Below are positions 18,690-27,146 of a DNA stretch of 48,830 bases, one piece after another. Source of the DNA: Aurantibrevibacter sp041749595. GTDB taxonomy: Bacteria > Bacteroidota > Bacteroidia > Flavobacteriales > Flavobacteriaceae. A program made the position numbers and the translations under genes. The stretch spans positions 1-48,830 of the forward strand of contig JBGTBA010000178.1 in NCBI GenBank assembly GCA_041749595.1. Reading direction: 5' to 3'. Positions within the stretch are counted from its first letter, which is position 1. Each line of letters opens with the position of its first letter. The notes beneath the pieces were generated by a model. It worked only from the letters and a program-made list of their open reading frames with translations. It did not search any database and was not told the origin of the DNA.

Positions 18690-20585
18690 ATGGGTAAAGT
18701 AATACCACACAGTCTGTTCACTGATTTCGACATTGATCTATTCAAGGCGGGGAAACATTTCAGGCTGTACGATAAGCTAGGCTCCCACCTTATTGAAGTA
18801 AACGGGGAAAAAGGAACCTACTTTGCGGTCTGGGCCCCAACGGCCAAGTCGGTAAGTGTCATAGGTAATTTTAATTATTGGTTGGAGGGCGACCACAAAC
18901 TCCATGTAAGATGGGATTCCAGCGGCATTTGGGAAGGATTTATTCCTGGAATAGACAAGGGTTCACTGTATAAATACAAAATACATTCACATAACCATGA
19001 TATAAAAACAGAAAAGGCAGATCCGTTTGCCCGATATTGCGAACACCCGCCGCAAACCGCATCGGTGGTTTGGGACGCCGCTTACAAGTGGAAAGATAAA
19101 AAATGGATGGACAATAGGCCTGAAAAAAATGGATTGGACAGGCCTTATTCCGTTTATGAGGTACATCTGGGTTCTTGGAAACGGAAAAACAATAACGAGT
19201 TTATGTCCTATATGGATTTTGCGGAAGACCTAGTAAGGTACGTTAAGGAAATGAACTTTACGCATGTAGAGTTCATGCCCATCATGGAGTATCCCTATGA
19301 TCCTTCGTGGGGCTACCAGTTAACAGGTTATTTTGCGCCTACATCGAGGTTTGGCAAGCCCGAGGATTTTAAACTTTTGGTAGATAGGTTGCACCAAAAC
19401 GATATTGGGGTAATCTTGGACTGGGTGCCTTCCCATTTTCCTGAAGACGCACACGGTCTTGGATTTTTTGACGGTTCGCACCTATACGAGAACCCTGATA
19501 GAAGGCGGGGATACCATCCGGATTGGAAAAGCCTTATCTTTAATTATGGCAGAAATGAGGTACGGGCATTCTTAATAAGCAATGCATTGTTCTGGTTGGA
19601 CCAATATCATGCAGATGCGCTACGGGTAGATGCCGTGGCCTCAATGCTCTATTTGGACTATTCACGGGAAGAGGGCGAATGGGAACCCAATATGTTTGGC
19701 AACAACGAAAACCTGGAGGCCATTTCCTTCATCAAGGAACTGAATCAGGAAATCTATAAAAATTTTACCGGGGTACAGACCATTGCGGAGGAGTCCACCG
19801 CATTTTCCATGGTGTCCAAACCAGTAAGTATCGGCGGCCTTGGGTTTGGAATGAAATGGATGATGGGCTGGATGCACGATACCCTTGAATATTTCAAAAA
19901 AGAGCCCATTTACAGAAGGCACCACCAAAACGATCTTACATTTGGGATGACCTATACGTTTACCGAAAACTTTATGCTTCCCTTTTCTCATGACGAAGTA
20001 GTCTATGGCAAACAATCGCTCCTGTACCGAATGCCCGGGGACGAATGGCAGCGGTTTGCCAATTTGCGACTACTTTTTGGCTATATGTTTACCCACCCTG
20101 GCACCAAGCTCATTTTCATGGGCGGTGAATTTGGCCAAACTTCGGAGTGGAACTTTCAATATAGTTTGGATTGGCATTTGTTGCAATACGATTTCCATTC
20201 CGGTATACAAAAATTGATAAAAGACCTCAATACGGTGTACAGGCAATACCCCGCACTATACGAAAAGCAGTTCAGCCCGGAAGGTTTCCAATGGATAGAT
20301 TATGGCGACCATGAAAATTCGGTGCTTACCTTCATAAGAAAGGGACACGATGCAGAGAACGATATTATAGTGGCCTGCAATCTAACCCCGATACCCCGGG
20401 AAAATTATAGGGTGGGAATCCATAGGCCCGGACCGTTAAAAGAGATTTTCAACAGTGATTACAAGGAATATGGGGGCAGTGGAATGAAAAACACAAAACT
20501 AAAAGTAACCAAGATACCTTGGCATGGATATGAGCGTTCCGTGGAAATATCAATACCCCCATTGGCGGTCGTTATTTTTCAATAA
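18690..20585 (+). CDS. glgB: 1,4-alpha-glucan branching enzyme GlgB
   Basis: Introduces alpha-1,6 branches into the glucan made by GlgE. It has an N-terminal CBM48 domain (about residues 30-125, with TYFAVWAPTAKSVSVIGNFN) and the GH13_9 barrel. The nucleophile Asp314 is in DALRVDAVASMLYLDYSR, the acid/base Glu367 in TIAEESTAF, and the transition-state His/Asp in LPFSHDEVVYGK. Length (631) is normal for the short form lacking the first N-terminal module. Third gene of the operon; the GH30 gene follows after 33 bp. Confidence 0.96.
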   Translation: MGKVIPHSLFTDFDIDLFKAGKHFRLYDKLGSHLIEVNGEKGTYFAVWAPTAKSVSVIGNFNYWLEGDHKLHVRWDSSGIWEGFIPGIDKGSLYKYKIHSHNHDIKTEKADPFARYCEHPPQTASVVWDAAYKWKDKKWMDNRPEKNGLDRPYSVYEVHLGSWKRKNNNEFMSYMDFAEDLVRYVKEMNFTHVEFMPIMEYPYDPSWGYQLTGYFAPTSRFGKPEDFKLLVDRLHQNDIGVILDWVPSHFPEDAHGLGFFDGSHLYENPDRRRGYHPDWKSLIFNYGRNEVRAFLISNALFWLDQYHADALRVDAVASMLYLDYSREEGEWEPNMFGNNENLEAISFIKELNQEIYKNFTGVQTIAEESTAFSMVSKPVSIGGLGFGMKWMMGWMHDTLEYFKKEPIYRRHHQNDLTFGMTYTFTENFMLPFSHDEVVYGKQSLLYRMPGDEWQRFANLRLLFGYMFTHPGTKLIFMGGEFGQTSEWNFQYSLDWHLLQYDFHSGIQKLIKDLNTVYRQYPALYEKQFSPEGFQWIDYGDHENSVLTFIRKGHDAENDIIVACNLTPIPRENYRVGIHRPGPLKEIFNSDYKEYGGSGMKNTKLKVTKIPWHGYERSVEISIPPLAVVIFQ

Positions 20586-20618
20586 AGAGAAAATCCTTAA
20601 TCGTGTAATGTTTTTAAA

Positions 20619-22049
20619 ATGAGAACAACGAATAGGGCCAAAACCATGGTTTTGGTGCTTACTTTGCTGCCCCCGGTTTTCAATGGTTGCAAAACCGATG
20701 AAAAAACAGGGAACGAAACTGATCCCATTGCCAAACTATATACGACCACTTTGGACAAAACCAGTCTATTAGATGAAACCGTATTGGCAGCCAACCAAAC
20801 AACGGGCATGGCCAACGTATCTATTACCGTAGATACCTCCAAAACATTTCAGGAAATAGATGGTTTTGGCTTTACGCTTACTGGAGGAAGTGCCATGCAT
20901 CTTCATAAAATGTCCACATTAAAGAAAGCAAATTTATTGCAGGAGTTATTTGGCACCAAAAAAAATGATATCGGCATAAGCTATCTGCGGATAAGTGTAG
21001 GTGCATCTGATCTTGATGAAAGACCATGGTCCTATAATGATCTATCGGAAGAGACAACAGACCCTGAACTTACCAAATTTTCATTGGCCTATGACACCCT
21101 GTACCTAATCCCCATAATTAAAGAAATACAAAAAATAGCTCCGGATATTAAAATAATGGGTTCCCCATGGTCTCCCCCAAAGTGGATGAAGGACAATAAA
21201 GACACCCGGGGAGGCAGTCTAAAAGAGGAATACTATGGTTCCTATGCCAATTATTTAATTAAATATATCCAGGCCATGGATCAAAAGGGCATTCACATAG
21301 ATGCCCTAACCGTACAAAACGAACCTTTGCATCCGGGCAACAATCCCAGTTTATACATGCCAGCTGAACAACAGGCGCTATTTATAAAAAATCATTTGGG
21401 TCCGGCATTTCACAGAGCAAAGATTACCACCAAAATCATTATTTATGACCACAATGCGGACCGGACCGATTATCCTATACACATTCTTAATGATCCGGAA
21501 GCTGCTAAATTCATCGATGGTTCGGCATTCCATCTATATGCAGGTACAATAAATGCACTTTCCAAGGTCCATAAAGCACATCCCGATAAAAACCTGTATT
21601 TTACAGAACAATGGATCGGTGCCCCCGGAAATTTCCCGGGAGATATGACTTGGCATACCGAAAATCTGATTGTCGGCGCAACACGGAATTGGTCCAAGAC
21701 CGTTTTGGAATGGAACTTGGCATCAGACAAAACCCTTCAACCGCATACCGATAGGGGTGGGTGCGACCAATGTTTGGGAGCCCTCACCATTACAGGAGAT
21801 GAAGTGATCCGTAACCCGGCCTACTACATTATTGCACATGCCTCAAAGTTTGTGCGGCCCGGTGCTGTAAGGGTAGAATCGGATATTACCGGGAATATTT
21901 TGAACGTTGCCTTTAAAAATCCGAAAGGTCATATCGTCCTAATCCTACAAAATAAGAACGGGGTTGGCAAAAAAATTCAAATAAAAATAGGTGCCACCTT
22001 GCTACATGTCCCACTAAAGGCCGGAGCTGTAGCAACGCTGGTGTACTAA
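20619..22049 (+). CDS. GH30-family glycoside hydrolase, lipoprotein (glucosylceramidase/beta-1,6-glucanase-like)
   Basis: A clan-A retaining beta-glycosidase of 476 residues with a signal peptide ending in a Cys (VFNGC, Cys24), so it is probably anchored in the envelope. The family hallmarks are DGFGFTLTGGSA near the start, the acid/base Glu235 in TVQNEPLHP, and the nucleophile Glu330 in YFTEQWIG. Members cut glucosylceramide, beta-1,6-glucan or related substrates; laminarin side chains are a plausible marine substrate. It is the last gene of the glgE-mak-glgB operon, although its substrate linkage (beta) differs from the alpha-glucan made by its neighbours, which is unexpected. Confidence 0.88.
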   Translation: MRTTNRAKTMVLVLTLLPPVFNGCKTDEKTGNETDPIAKLYTTTLDKTSLLDETVLAANQTTGMANVSITVDTSKTFQEIDGFGFTLTGGSAMHLHKMSTLKKANLLQELFGTKKNDIGISYLRISVGASDLDERPWSYNDLSEETTDPELTKFSLAYDTLYLIPIIKEIQKIAPDIKIMGSPWSPPKWMKDNKDTRGGSLKEEYYGSYANYLIKYIQAMDQKGIHIDALTVQNEPLHPGNNPSLYMPAEQQALFIKNHLGPAFHRAKITTKIIIYDHNADRTDYPIHILNDPEAAKFIDGSAFHLYAGTINALSKVHKAHPDKNLYFTEQWIGAPGNFPGDMTWHTENLIVGATRNWSKTVLEWNLASDKTLQPHTDRGGCDQCLGALTITGDEVIRNPAYYIIAHASKFVRPGAVRVESDITGNILNVAFKNPKGHIVLILQNKNGVGKKIQIKIGATLLHVPLKAGAVATLVY

Positions 22050-22174
22050 TAGCGTCTTCCGTTACTATTTAGTTCAAATTAAATCAAAATACTTGAAAAC
22101 CTATGAATTTTTGCTAATAACCACTTCATGACATTTGCCGAACTTTGGGGTATTAACCCTCAAAATCTTTTATC

Positions 22175-23452
22175 ATGAAGAATACTTTAACCTACAAAGT
22201 GGTCTTTGGATGTCTTTTTACTTTATTTTGCCTTCCATTGTCCGCACAGCAAACGAACGTCCCCGGTTCTATGAACGTTAATGGTTACGAAGCCCATAAA
22301 AGGGTGGAAAACTATCAGGAACTCAAAAGTTTAGGCTATACCGATAGCGAAATATTTGAGGATTTGGGAAATGCCGGCTTTCTTTCCCAAAATTATAGTG
22401 CCGCACTATTTTGGTACGATAAATTACAGGGAAATAGTGATGTCCCCGCTCTAAGTCCCGGTTTTCAAAAGCGCTATAAATATGCCAAAGAGCAGGTTGG
22501 TAACTTGCCCATATCCAGCGATTTGGAACATAAAGATTGGTTGGCTATGGTTAAATCGGACTACAAAACAGAGCGTAAAACGCCAGAAACGGTGTTAGCC
22601 CAATCCGATAGTAAATTTAGGGCATTAAACCTGCAACCGAACAGGGGACTTCCCATTGAGGACGTGGTACGTTATGGAAAAACGGAAGCCTTTGGTCCGG
22701 AATCCGCAAATCACAAAAAGCAGTATGGTCAAAACACCTATACGGCCCCAGTAGTGCTTACTCCCAATGGCAATACCGCATATTATAGCAAGGCTGTTTA
22801 TGTAAAACCGGTTTATGGCGTTTTTTCCAAAAAAGAACTGGTCCATAAAATTTATAAGGCGGAGAAGGTGGATGGCGAATGGGAAACCGTTAGGGAATTG
22901 AATATTTGTCCCAAAAACTTCTCTGCCCTGCATCCAACGGTGTCCGATGATGGTACACGTTTGTTTTTTGCCTCAAATATGCCCGGTACTTATGGCGAAT
23001 ACGATATTTATGTCGTTACCATACATCCAAATGGGACTCATGGTATAGCCAAAAATCTAGGCGAAAGAGTGAATACACAAAAGAATGAGCTTTACCCCAA
23101 TATTGTTGGTGGCAATACGCTCTTTTTTGCCTCGGAAGGACATAAGGGCTACGGTGGCCTGGATGTGTACATGACACAGGTAGGCCAGAAAAATGTGGGC
23201 CTAGCGGTTCATCTGGACAGCCCCATCAACAGTATGGAAGATGATTATTCCATATTCCTAAAGACCGACAAGGGAATGGGCTACGTGATGTCCAACCGGG
23301 GAAAGGATAGGGACACTATTCAACAAGTGGCGTTTTCCTATGCCAGGATTGACCCTAATATTTCAAAAGAGAAACGGGACTACAATATTTTAGAAGCTTT
23401 AAATAGCAGTTTAAAAATTGATTATTCCTCTTCTATTTTTGAAGACCAATAA
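22175..23452 (+). CDS. PD40 (WD40-like beta-propeller) exported protein, PorE/SprE-neighbour type, no OmpA domain
   Basis: A 425-residue protein with a Sec signal peptide (ends LPLSAQQ). A TPR-like helical segment follows (about residues 40-110), then PD40 propeller repeats with the hallmarks SDDGTRLFFASNMPGTYGEYDIYV and LYPNIVGGNTLFFASEG-type blades. In Flavobacteriia such proteins usually end in an OmpA domain that grips peptidoglycan and are paired with a PorP/SprF barrel next to a large CHU_C adhesin. Here the OmpA domain and the adhesin are both absent, and the partner gene follows 252 bp downstream. The role is probably cell-surface/type IX secretion related; this is inferred from the pairing. 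Confidence 0.7.
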   Translation: MKNTLTYKVVFGCLFTLFCLPLSAQQTNVPGSMNVNGYEAHKRVENYQELKSLGYTDSEIFEDLGNAGFLSQNYSAALFWYDKLQGNSDVPALSPGFQKRYKYAKEQVGNLPISSDLEHKDWLAMVKSDYKTERKTPETVLAQSDSKFRALNLQPNRGLPIEDVVRYGKTEAFGPESANHKKQYGQNTYTAPVVLTPNGNTAYYSKAVYVKPVYGVFSKKELVHKIYKAEKVDGEWETVRELNICPKNFSALHPTVSDDGTRLFFASNMPGTYGEYDIYVVTIHPNGTHGIAKNLGERVNTQKNELYPNIVGGNTLFFASEGHKGYGGLDVYMTQVGQKNVGLAVHLDSPINSMEDDYSIFLKTDKGMGYVMSNRGKDRDTIQQVAFSYARIDPNISKEKRDYNILEALNSSLKIDYSSSIFEDQ

Positions 23453-23704
23453 TATCATAATGGTATTGTCCTGAAAAACATATGAAATGAATGTCCCGAT
23501 CCCGTGTTGGTTTCCGGACACAAATGCATGTATGCTATAAGATGTAAAAAGGACAACTGCAACCGATGATCTAAAACAAGGCCTATTTTGGTGCTATACT
23601 ATGGTCGATATTCAGAAAATATTTGCCAAAACAGAACCAATGATACTTCGCTTTTAGGCACACATCGGAAGATTATCAATAGAATAACAATAATACCTAC
23701 AAAA

Positions 23705-25426
23705 ATGAGCTATTCAATTACTTTAACAAATAAGATGAGTCTGCTTTTTGTACTACTGTACGTGGTTCTCTATAATCATAGTGCTTACGCTCAAGTAGAA
23801 AATACAAATTTCAGATCTAACAATACCTATCATAATCAATTGTATTTTAATAGGTATTTAATCAACCCTACGTTCTCTTTGGTCAGGGAAAATAAATCCT
23901 ATCTGAATATTCTCCATAGGAACCAGTATGCCGCATTTGATGATAACAGCCAAAATTATTTTTTGGGATTTAGCAATAAATTAAATGATCATACAGCTTT
24001 GGGTATTGGTGTTTATAGCCAATGGGCTGGCGTAATCCAAGAGTTTGGCTTTAACGCCAATTATGCAAACGCTATCCGGTTGGGATCAAAAAGCACACTT
24101 ACATTTGGTGCCAATGTTACCTATTTCAATGAAGGACTTGACAAAAATAGGGTGGTCGCCACGGAAAATGACCCTCAAATTCTGGAATCGGGCAAGGAGA
24201 GTAAGCTTGCCATCCAACCAGGGGTTACACTATCTTTAGGTAAATTTGATTTTGGACTGTATGCGGAAGACTTCATAAAGTACAATCAGACCACCAATGC
24301 CATACTGACCAATATCAATGCAAAAAGTATAAAAGCGTCCTTACAGTACACCCATGACCTTATGGGTTACGGGTTGTTTAAAAATGCCAGAGTAATGCCA
24401 CTTTTCCAGGTTGGCCAAAACGAAGACAGTTCCATAGGGTATTTTGGCTCCCTATTATTGGATATGCCAAAGTTAGGCTGGCTACAAACCAGTTGGGACG
24501 ATACCTTTGGGCTTTCCATGGGTTTTGGATTTAGTCTAAACGATACCATGTCCTTAGGGTATCTTATGGAAAAAGACCTTGTGCAGGAAGATGCCGATTT
24601 TGGTTGGAACCATGAATTGTCCCTGGCCTATACTTTTAAAAATAAGAATTCGGCCAGCACAACATATTCTATAGGTTCGGAAGACAGTAAAATAGACGGT
24701 ATTATTCGTAATTATGAAGAGCAGATTTTAAAATTACTTGCAGAAAAAGAGGAAAATACCGCTAAGGAAAAAACCAAGGACACTAAAAAGAATAATGGAA
24801 CCGCGAAAACAGAAGAAGATACCAACGCTTTGGCCTATGAAAATCGCCTGATTATAGATGAGCTTATCCTAAGGCAAGATTCCATAGAGGAATCCCGTAA
24901 CGCCGCTTTTGAAAAAAGGTTTGAAACTATTTTCCGTATTTTAAGGAACGATATCCAAAACAACATTAAAAGCAACATGCAAGAGATCGGTAGGTCTCAA
25001 AATACCGTCTTGGTGGCCAACAAAACGGAAACCATACCTTTTAAAGCATTAAAAGCCGAGCAACAAAAAGAATACGTTCAGCTGCCCATAAAAGTTTTAA
25101 ATCAGGCCGATATGATCGGAGTTAAAACGGGCTATTATGTCATTGCCAATGTATTTAAAAACAAAGGGTATTTAAACGCCTTTATGGACAAACTAAACGA
25201 GCAAGGCTTAAATGCGCAACATTTTTACAATAAGGAAAACGGATTATATTATGTGTATTTGGCAGACTTTAATTTCAGGAAGGATGCTGAAATGGCCTTT
25301 TCGTCCAATCTAAACGGAAAATACCAAGATGAAAAATGGATCATGCAAGTAGATTATCCGTCCACTACGGCTACGGTAGCGAACAGTTATGCGGATGACG
25401 ATGCATATATAAACAGAAACCAATAA
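23705..25426 (+). CDS. PorP/SprF-family type IX secretion outer-membrane protein with C-terminal SPOR domain
   Basis: The N-terminal part is a PorP/SprF beta-barrel with signal peptide (ends AYAQ) and the family entry LYFNRYLINPTFSLV, followed by repeated amphipathic strands to about residue 320. A charged, helical, coiled-coil-like linker (about 335-470) leads to a SPOR-like domain (about 474-550; GYYVIANVFKNKGYLNAF to KWIMQVD), a fold that binds denuded peptidoglycan. I chose ATG 23705 over the upstream GTG at 23588, because the signal peptide begins here; ATG 23735 is also possible. PorP/SprF proteins usually help export and anchor one particular adhesin; none is encoded here. Confidence 0.8.
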   Translation: MSYSITLTNKMSLLFVLLYVVLYNHSAYAQVENTNFRSNNTYHNQLYFNRYLINPTFSLVRENKSYLNILHRNQYAAFDDNSQNYFLGFSNKLNDHTALGIGVYSQWAGVIQEFGFNANYANAIRLGSKSTLTFGANVTYFNEGLDKNRVVATENDPQILESGKESKLAIQPGVTLSLGKFDFGLYAEDFIKYNQTTNAILTNINAKSIKASLQYTHDLMGYGLFKNARVMPLFQVGQNEDSSIGYFGSLLLDMPKLGWLQTSWDDTFGLSMGFGFSLNDTMSLGYLMEKDLVQEDADFGWNHELSLAYTFKNKNSASTTYSIGSEDSKIDGIIRNYEEQILKLLAEKEENTAKEKTKDTKKNNGTAKTEEDTNALAYENRLIIDELILRQDSIEESRNAAFEKRFETIFRILRNDIQNNIKSNMQEIGRSQNTVLVANKTETIPFKALKAEQQKEYVQLPIKVLNQADMIGVKTGYYVIANVFKNKGYLNAFMDKLNEQGLNAQHFYNKENGLYYVYLADFNFRKDAEMAFSSNLNGKYQDEKWIMQVDYPSTTATVANSYADDDAYINRNQ

Positions 25427-25592
25427 GGCAGGATGTTGTTTTAAAACATAAAAAGTATTGGTCCTTCATAGCTTTAGTGTAAAATTTTCATTTAAAAATA
25501 AACCCGTTGTGGCACTATTTATGGGAACGGCGTAAAATTGAATTACATGGGCAAAGGCCATCTTTACTGAACATATAATTTGTTGGGTTGAT

Positions 25593-25635
25593 AAAAGGAG
25601 GGGGGTCCGGGGGGACAATAGTGCCCCTCCTTTTT
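25593..25635 (+). terminator. Strong intrinsic terminator (bidirectional)
   Basis: AAAAGGAGGGG (25593-25603) pairs perfectly with CCCCTCCTTTT (25624-25634), loop 20 nt, followed by TTTTTGTTTTG. The A-run on the other side gives a T-tail on the minus strand too. It lies 166 bp after the PorP/SprF gene. Confidence 0.75.
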
Positions 25636-26019
25636 GTTTTGTCGTTCTTAGGGCCACTATGCATTTAAACGAAAATTCTTACAAAATATGATATGGTGCA
25701 ACTAATTTTTATACATTTAAAAAAATAATGGCTTTAAAATTATTGTATAACCCCCAAATCCCCCCCGGAATATGGAATATTTTTACCTACAGCCTATCAG
25801 AAAAAGCAAAACAAGTAGTAGCTTAAATGCAAGAACAAACTTCAAACCCGTTCTAAAACAAGACCTGCTACTGAAGATATCCAGTTACCTATCTTTTTTA
25901 AATCCTGGTTTTTGCCTGAAGGAAACCTAGTCCTTTTGTCAACCCAATTAAAATGGATGGTTGTTCCTTTTGTATCAGTATATTTAAGAGGTACATAAGA
26001 TAAAAAATACTCGAAAGCG

Positions 26020-26047
26020 ATCTAATTATTGCTGCCAATAATTAGAT
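26020..26047. promoter_or_regulatory. Perfect 12-bp inverted repeat
   Basis: ATCTAATTATTG and its exact complement CAATAATTAGAT are separated by 4 nt (CTGC). No T-run follows, so it is more like an operator or RNA hairpin than a terminator. It lies about 270 bp before the response regulator. Confidence 0.4.
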
Positions 26048-26315
26048 TACGGCCATCCTTCGTTGGGTTCATAAGGAATCTTCAATACCTATTGAAGGTA
26101 AAATAATCGGATAAATTGTCTCCGTTCTCCCTGTCATCTGTTATATACAGAACACGGGCCATAGGCCAACGGAAGAATAGTCCAATTATAACTGTTCATT
26201 TTATTGTCAAATAGGTATAAGGCACCATCAATATTCCCAAAACTTATCCATTCTTAACTCGTGTATTCCTTTGTTTTTTTATAAAGCAAGGTTATACCAC
26301 TAAAAAAAACATGTT

Positions 26316-26939
26316 ATGAAATCAAATATTCTAAAAGTTATTTTAATAGATAATGACCTATTTCTTCATGAAGCCTACCGATATTATTTTGAAAAATACA
26401 AGGATTATATCCTTGGGGGCATCTATACATCGGTAGAAGAAGCCTTGAAGGATTTTGCTAAGGTGCGTCCGGATATTATCGTATCAGAAGTTTCCATGCC
26501 GAATGTACCTGGCATAGAAGGCATTCTGTCTTTCCGTAAAAAAGATAGGGATATAAAAATCATTATGATCAGTGACCAGACAGACTTTGGGCTGATTAAA
26601 AGAGCTTTCAAAAACGGCGCCAACGGCTATATTACCAAGCCGGTTACCAAAAAAAGATTATACCATGCCTTGAACGCCATTAAATATGAAGGAGCAGCCA
26701 TGAGCAATGATATTGTTAAAAAGGTGATATCGGATTTCCATAGAAGATCGTACGTGTTCTTTTCCGAAAGGGAAAACCAAATCATTGATTATCTGTGCAA
26801 AGGAGCAACCTATAAGATCATAGCAGACAGATTGTTCGTAACCCCCAGTGCCATAAATTTCCATATACAGAATATCTATCTAAAACTAAATGTAAACTCC
26901 AAATCGGAAGCACTCGTAAAATTACAGGAGTTGGACTGA
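26316..26939 (+). CDS. LuxR/NarL-type response regulator with Glu at the phosphorylation site
   Basis: The 207 residues consist of a receiver domain (about 5-122) and a LuxR-type helix-turn-helix (about 147-205, FFSERENQIIDYL through SAINFHIQNIYLKL). The acceptor Asp of the consensus is replaced by Glu58 in DIIVSEVSMP (codon GAA at 26487-26489); the conserved Lys108 and Ser86 remain, and the acidic pair is D12-N13. Glu often mimics the phosphorylated state, so the protein may be permanently active or regulated by other means. No histidine kinase is adjacent. Target genes are unknown. Confidence 0.88.
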   Translation: MKSNILKVILIDNDLFLHEAYRYYFEKYKDYILGGIYTSVEEALKDFAKVRPDIIVSEVSMPNVPGIEGILSFRKKDRDIKIIMISDQTDFGLIKRAFKNGANGYITKPVTKKRLYHALNAIKYEGAAMSNDIVKKVISDFHRRSYVFFSERENQIIDYLCKGATYKIIADRLFVTPSAINFHIQNIYLKLNVNSKSEALVKLQELD

Positions 26940-27146
26940 TGGTGCCCGTCTGGCGGTTAAACACAAAAAAATAGAGTTATACGTTGAGAACCTATTCAGT
27001 TCCGGAAACGAATGAAATCGTCACAAACTTAAGAAATACAAAACTTATCATTGGGATTAACAAACAATGAAGATGTGCACATTGCCAATAAAAAGAAATC
27101 CATTTTCAAATCTTTTCCCCTAATTTTAATACTCTTAACTAGGTAC

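Larger units (their letters stand above)
25427..26315. other. 889-bp stretch without a credible gene
   Basis: AT-rich, with no frame on either strand that resembles a protein. It holds a strong terminator hairpin at 25593-25635, C-runs near 25750-25766, and a 12-bp inverted repeat at 26020-26047, listed separately. A regulatory RNA or a decayed gene cannot be excluded. Confidence 0.6.

Noticed and set aside
25466..25657. A 63-codon minus-strand frame over the terminator
   Set aside because: Composition is not protein-like and it runs through the terminator hairpin.
27051..27146. TTG-started N-terminal extension of the exonuclease fusion
   Set aside because: The exonuclease domain begins at the ATG 27147, and the extra residues resemble translated leader.
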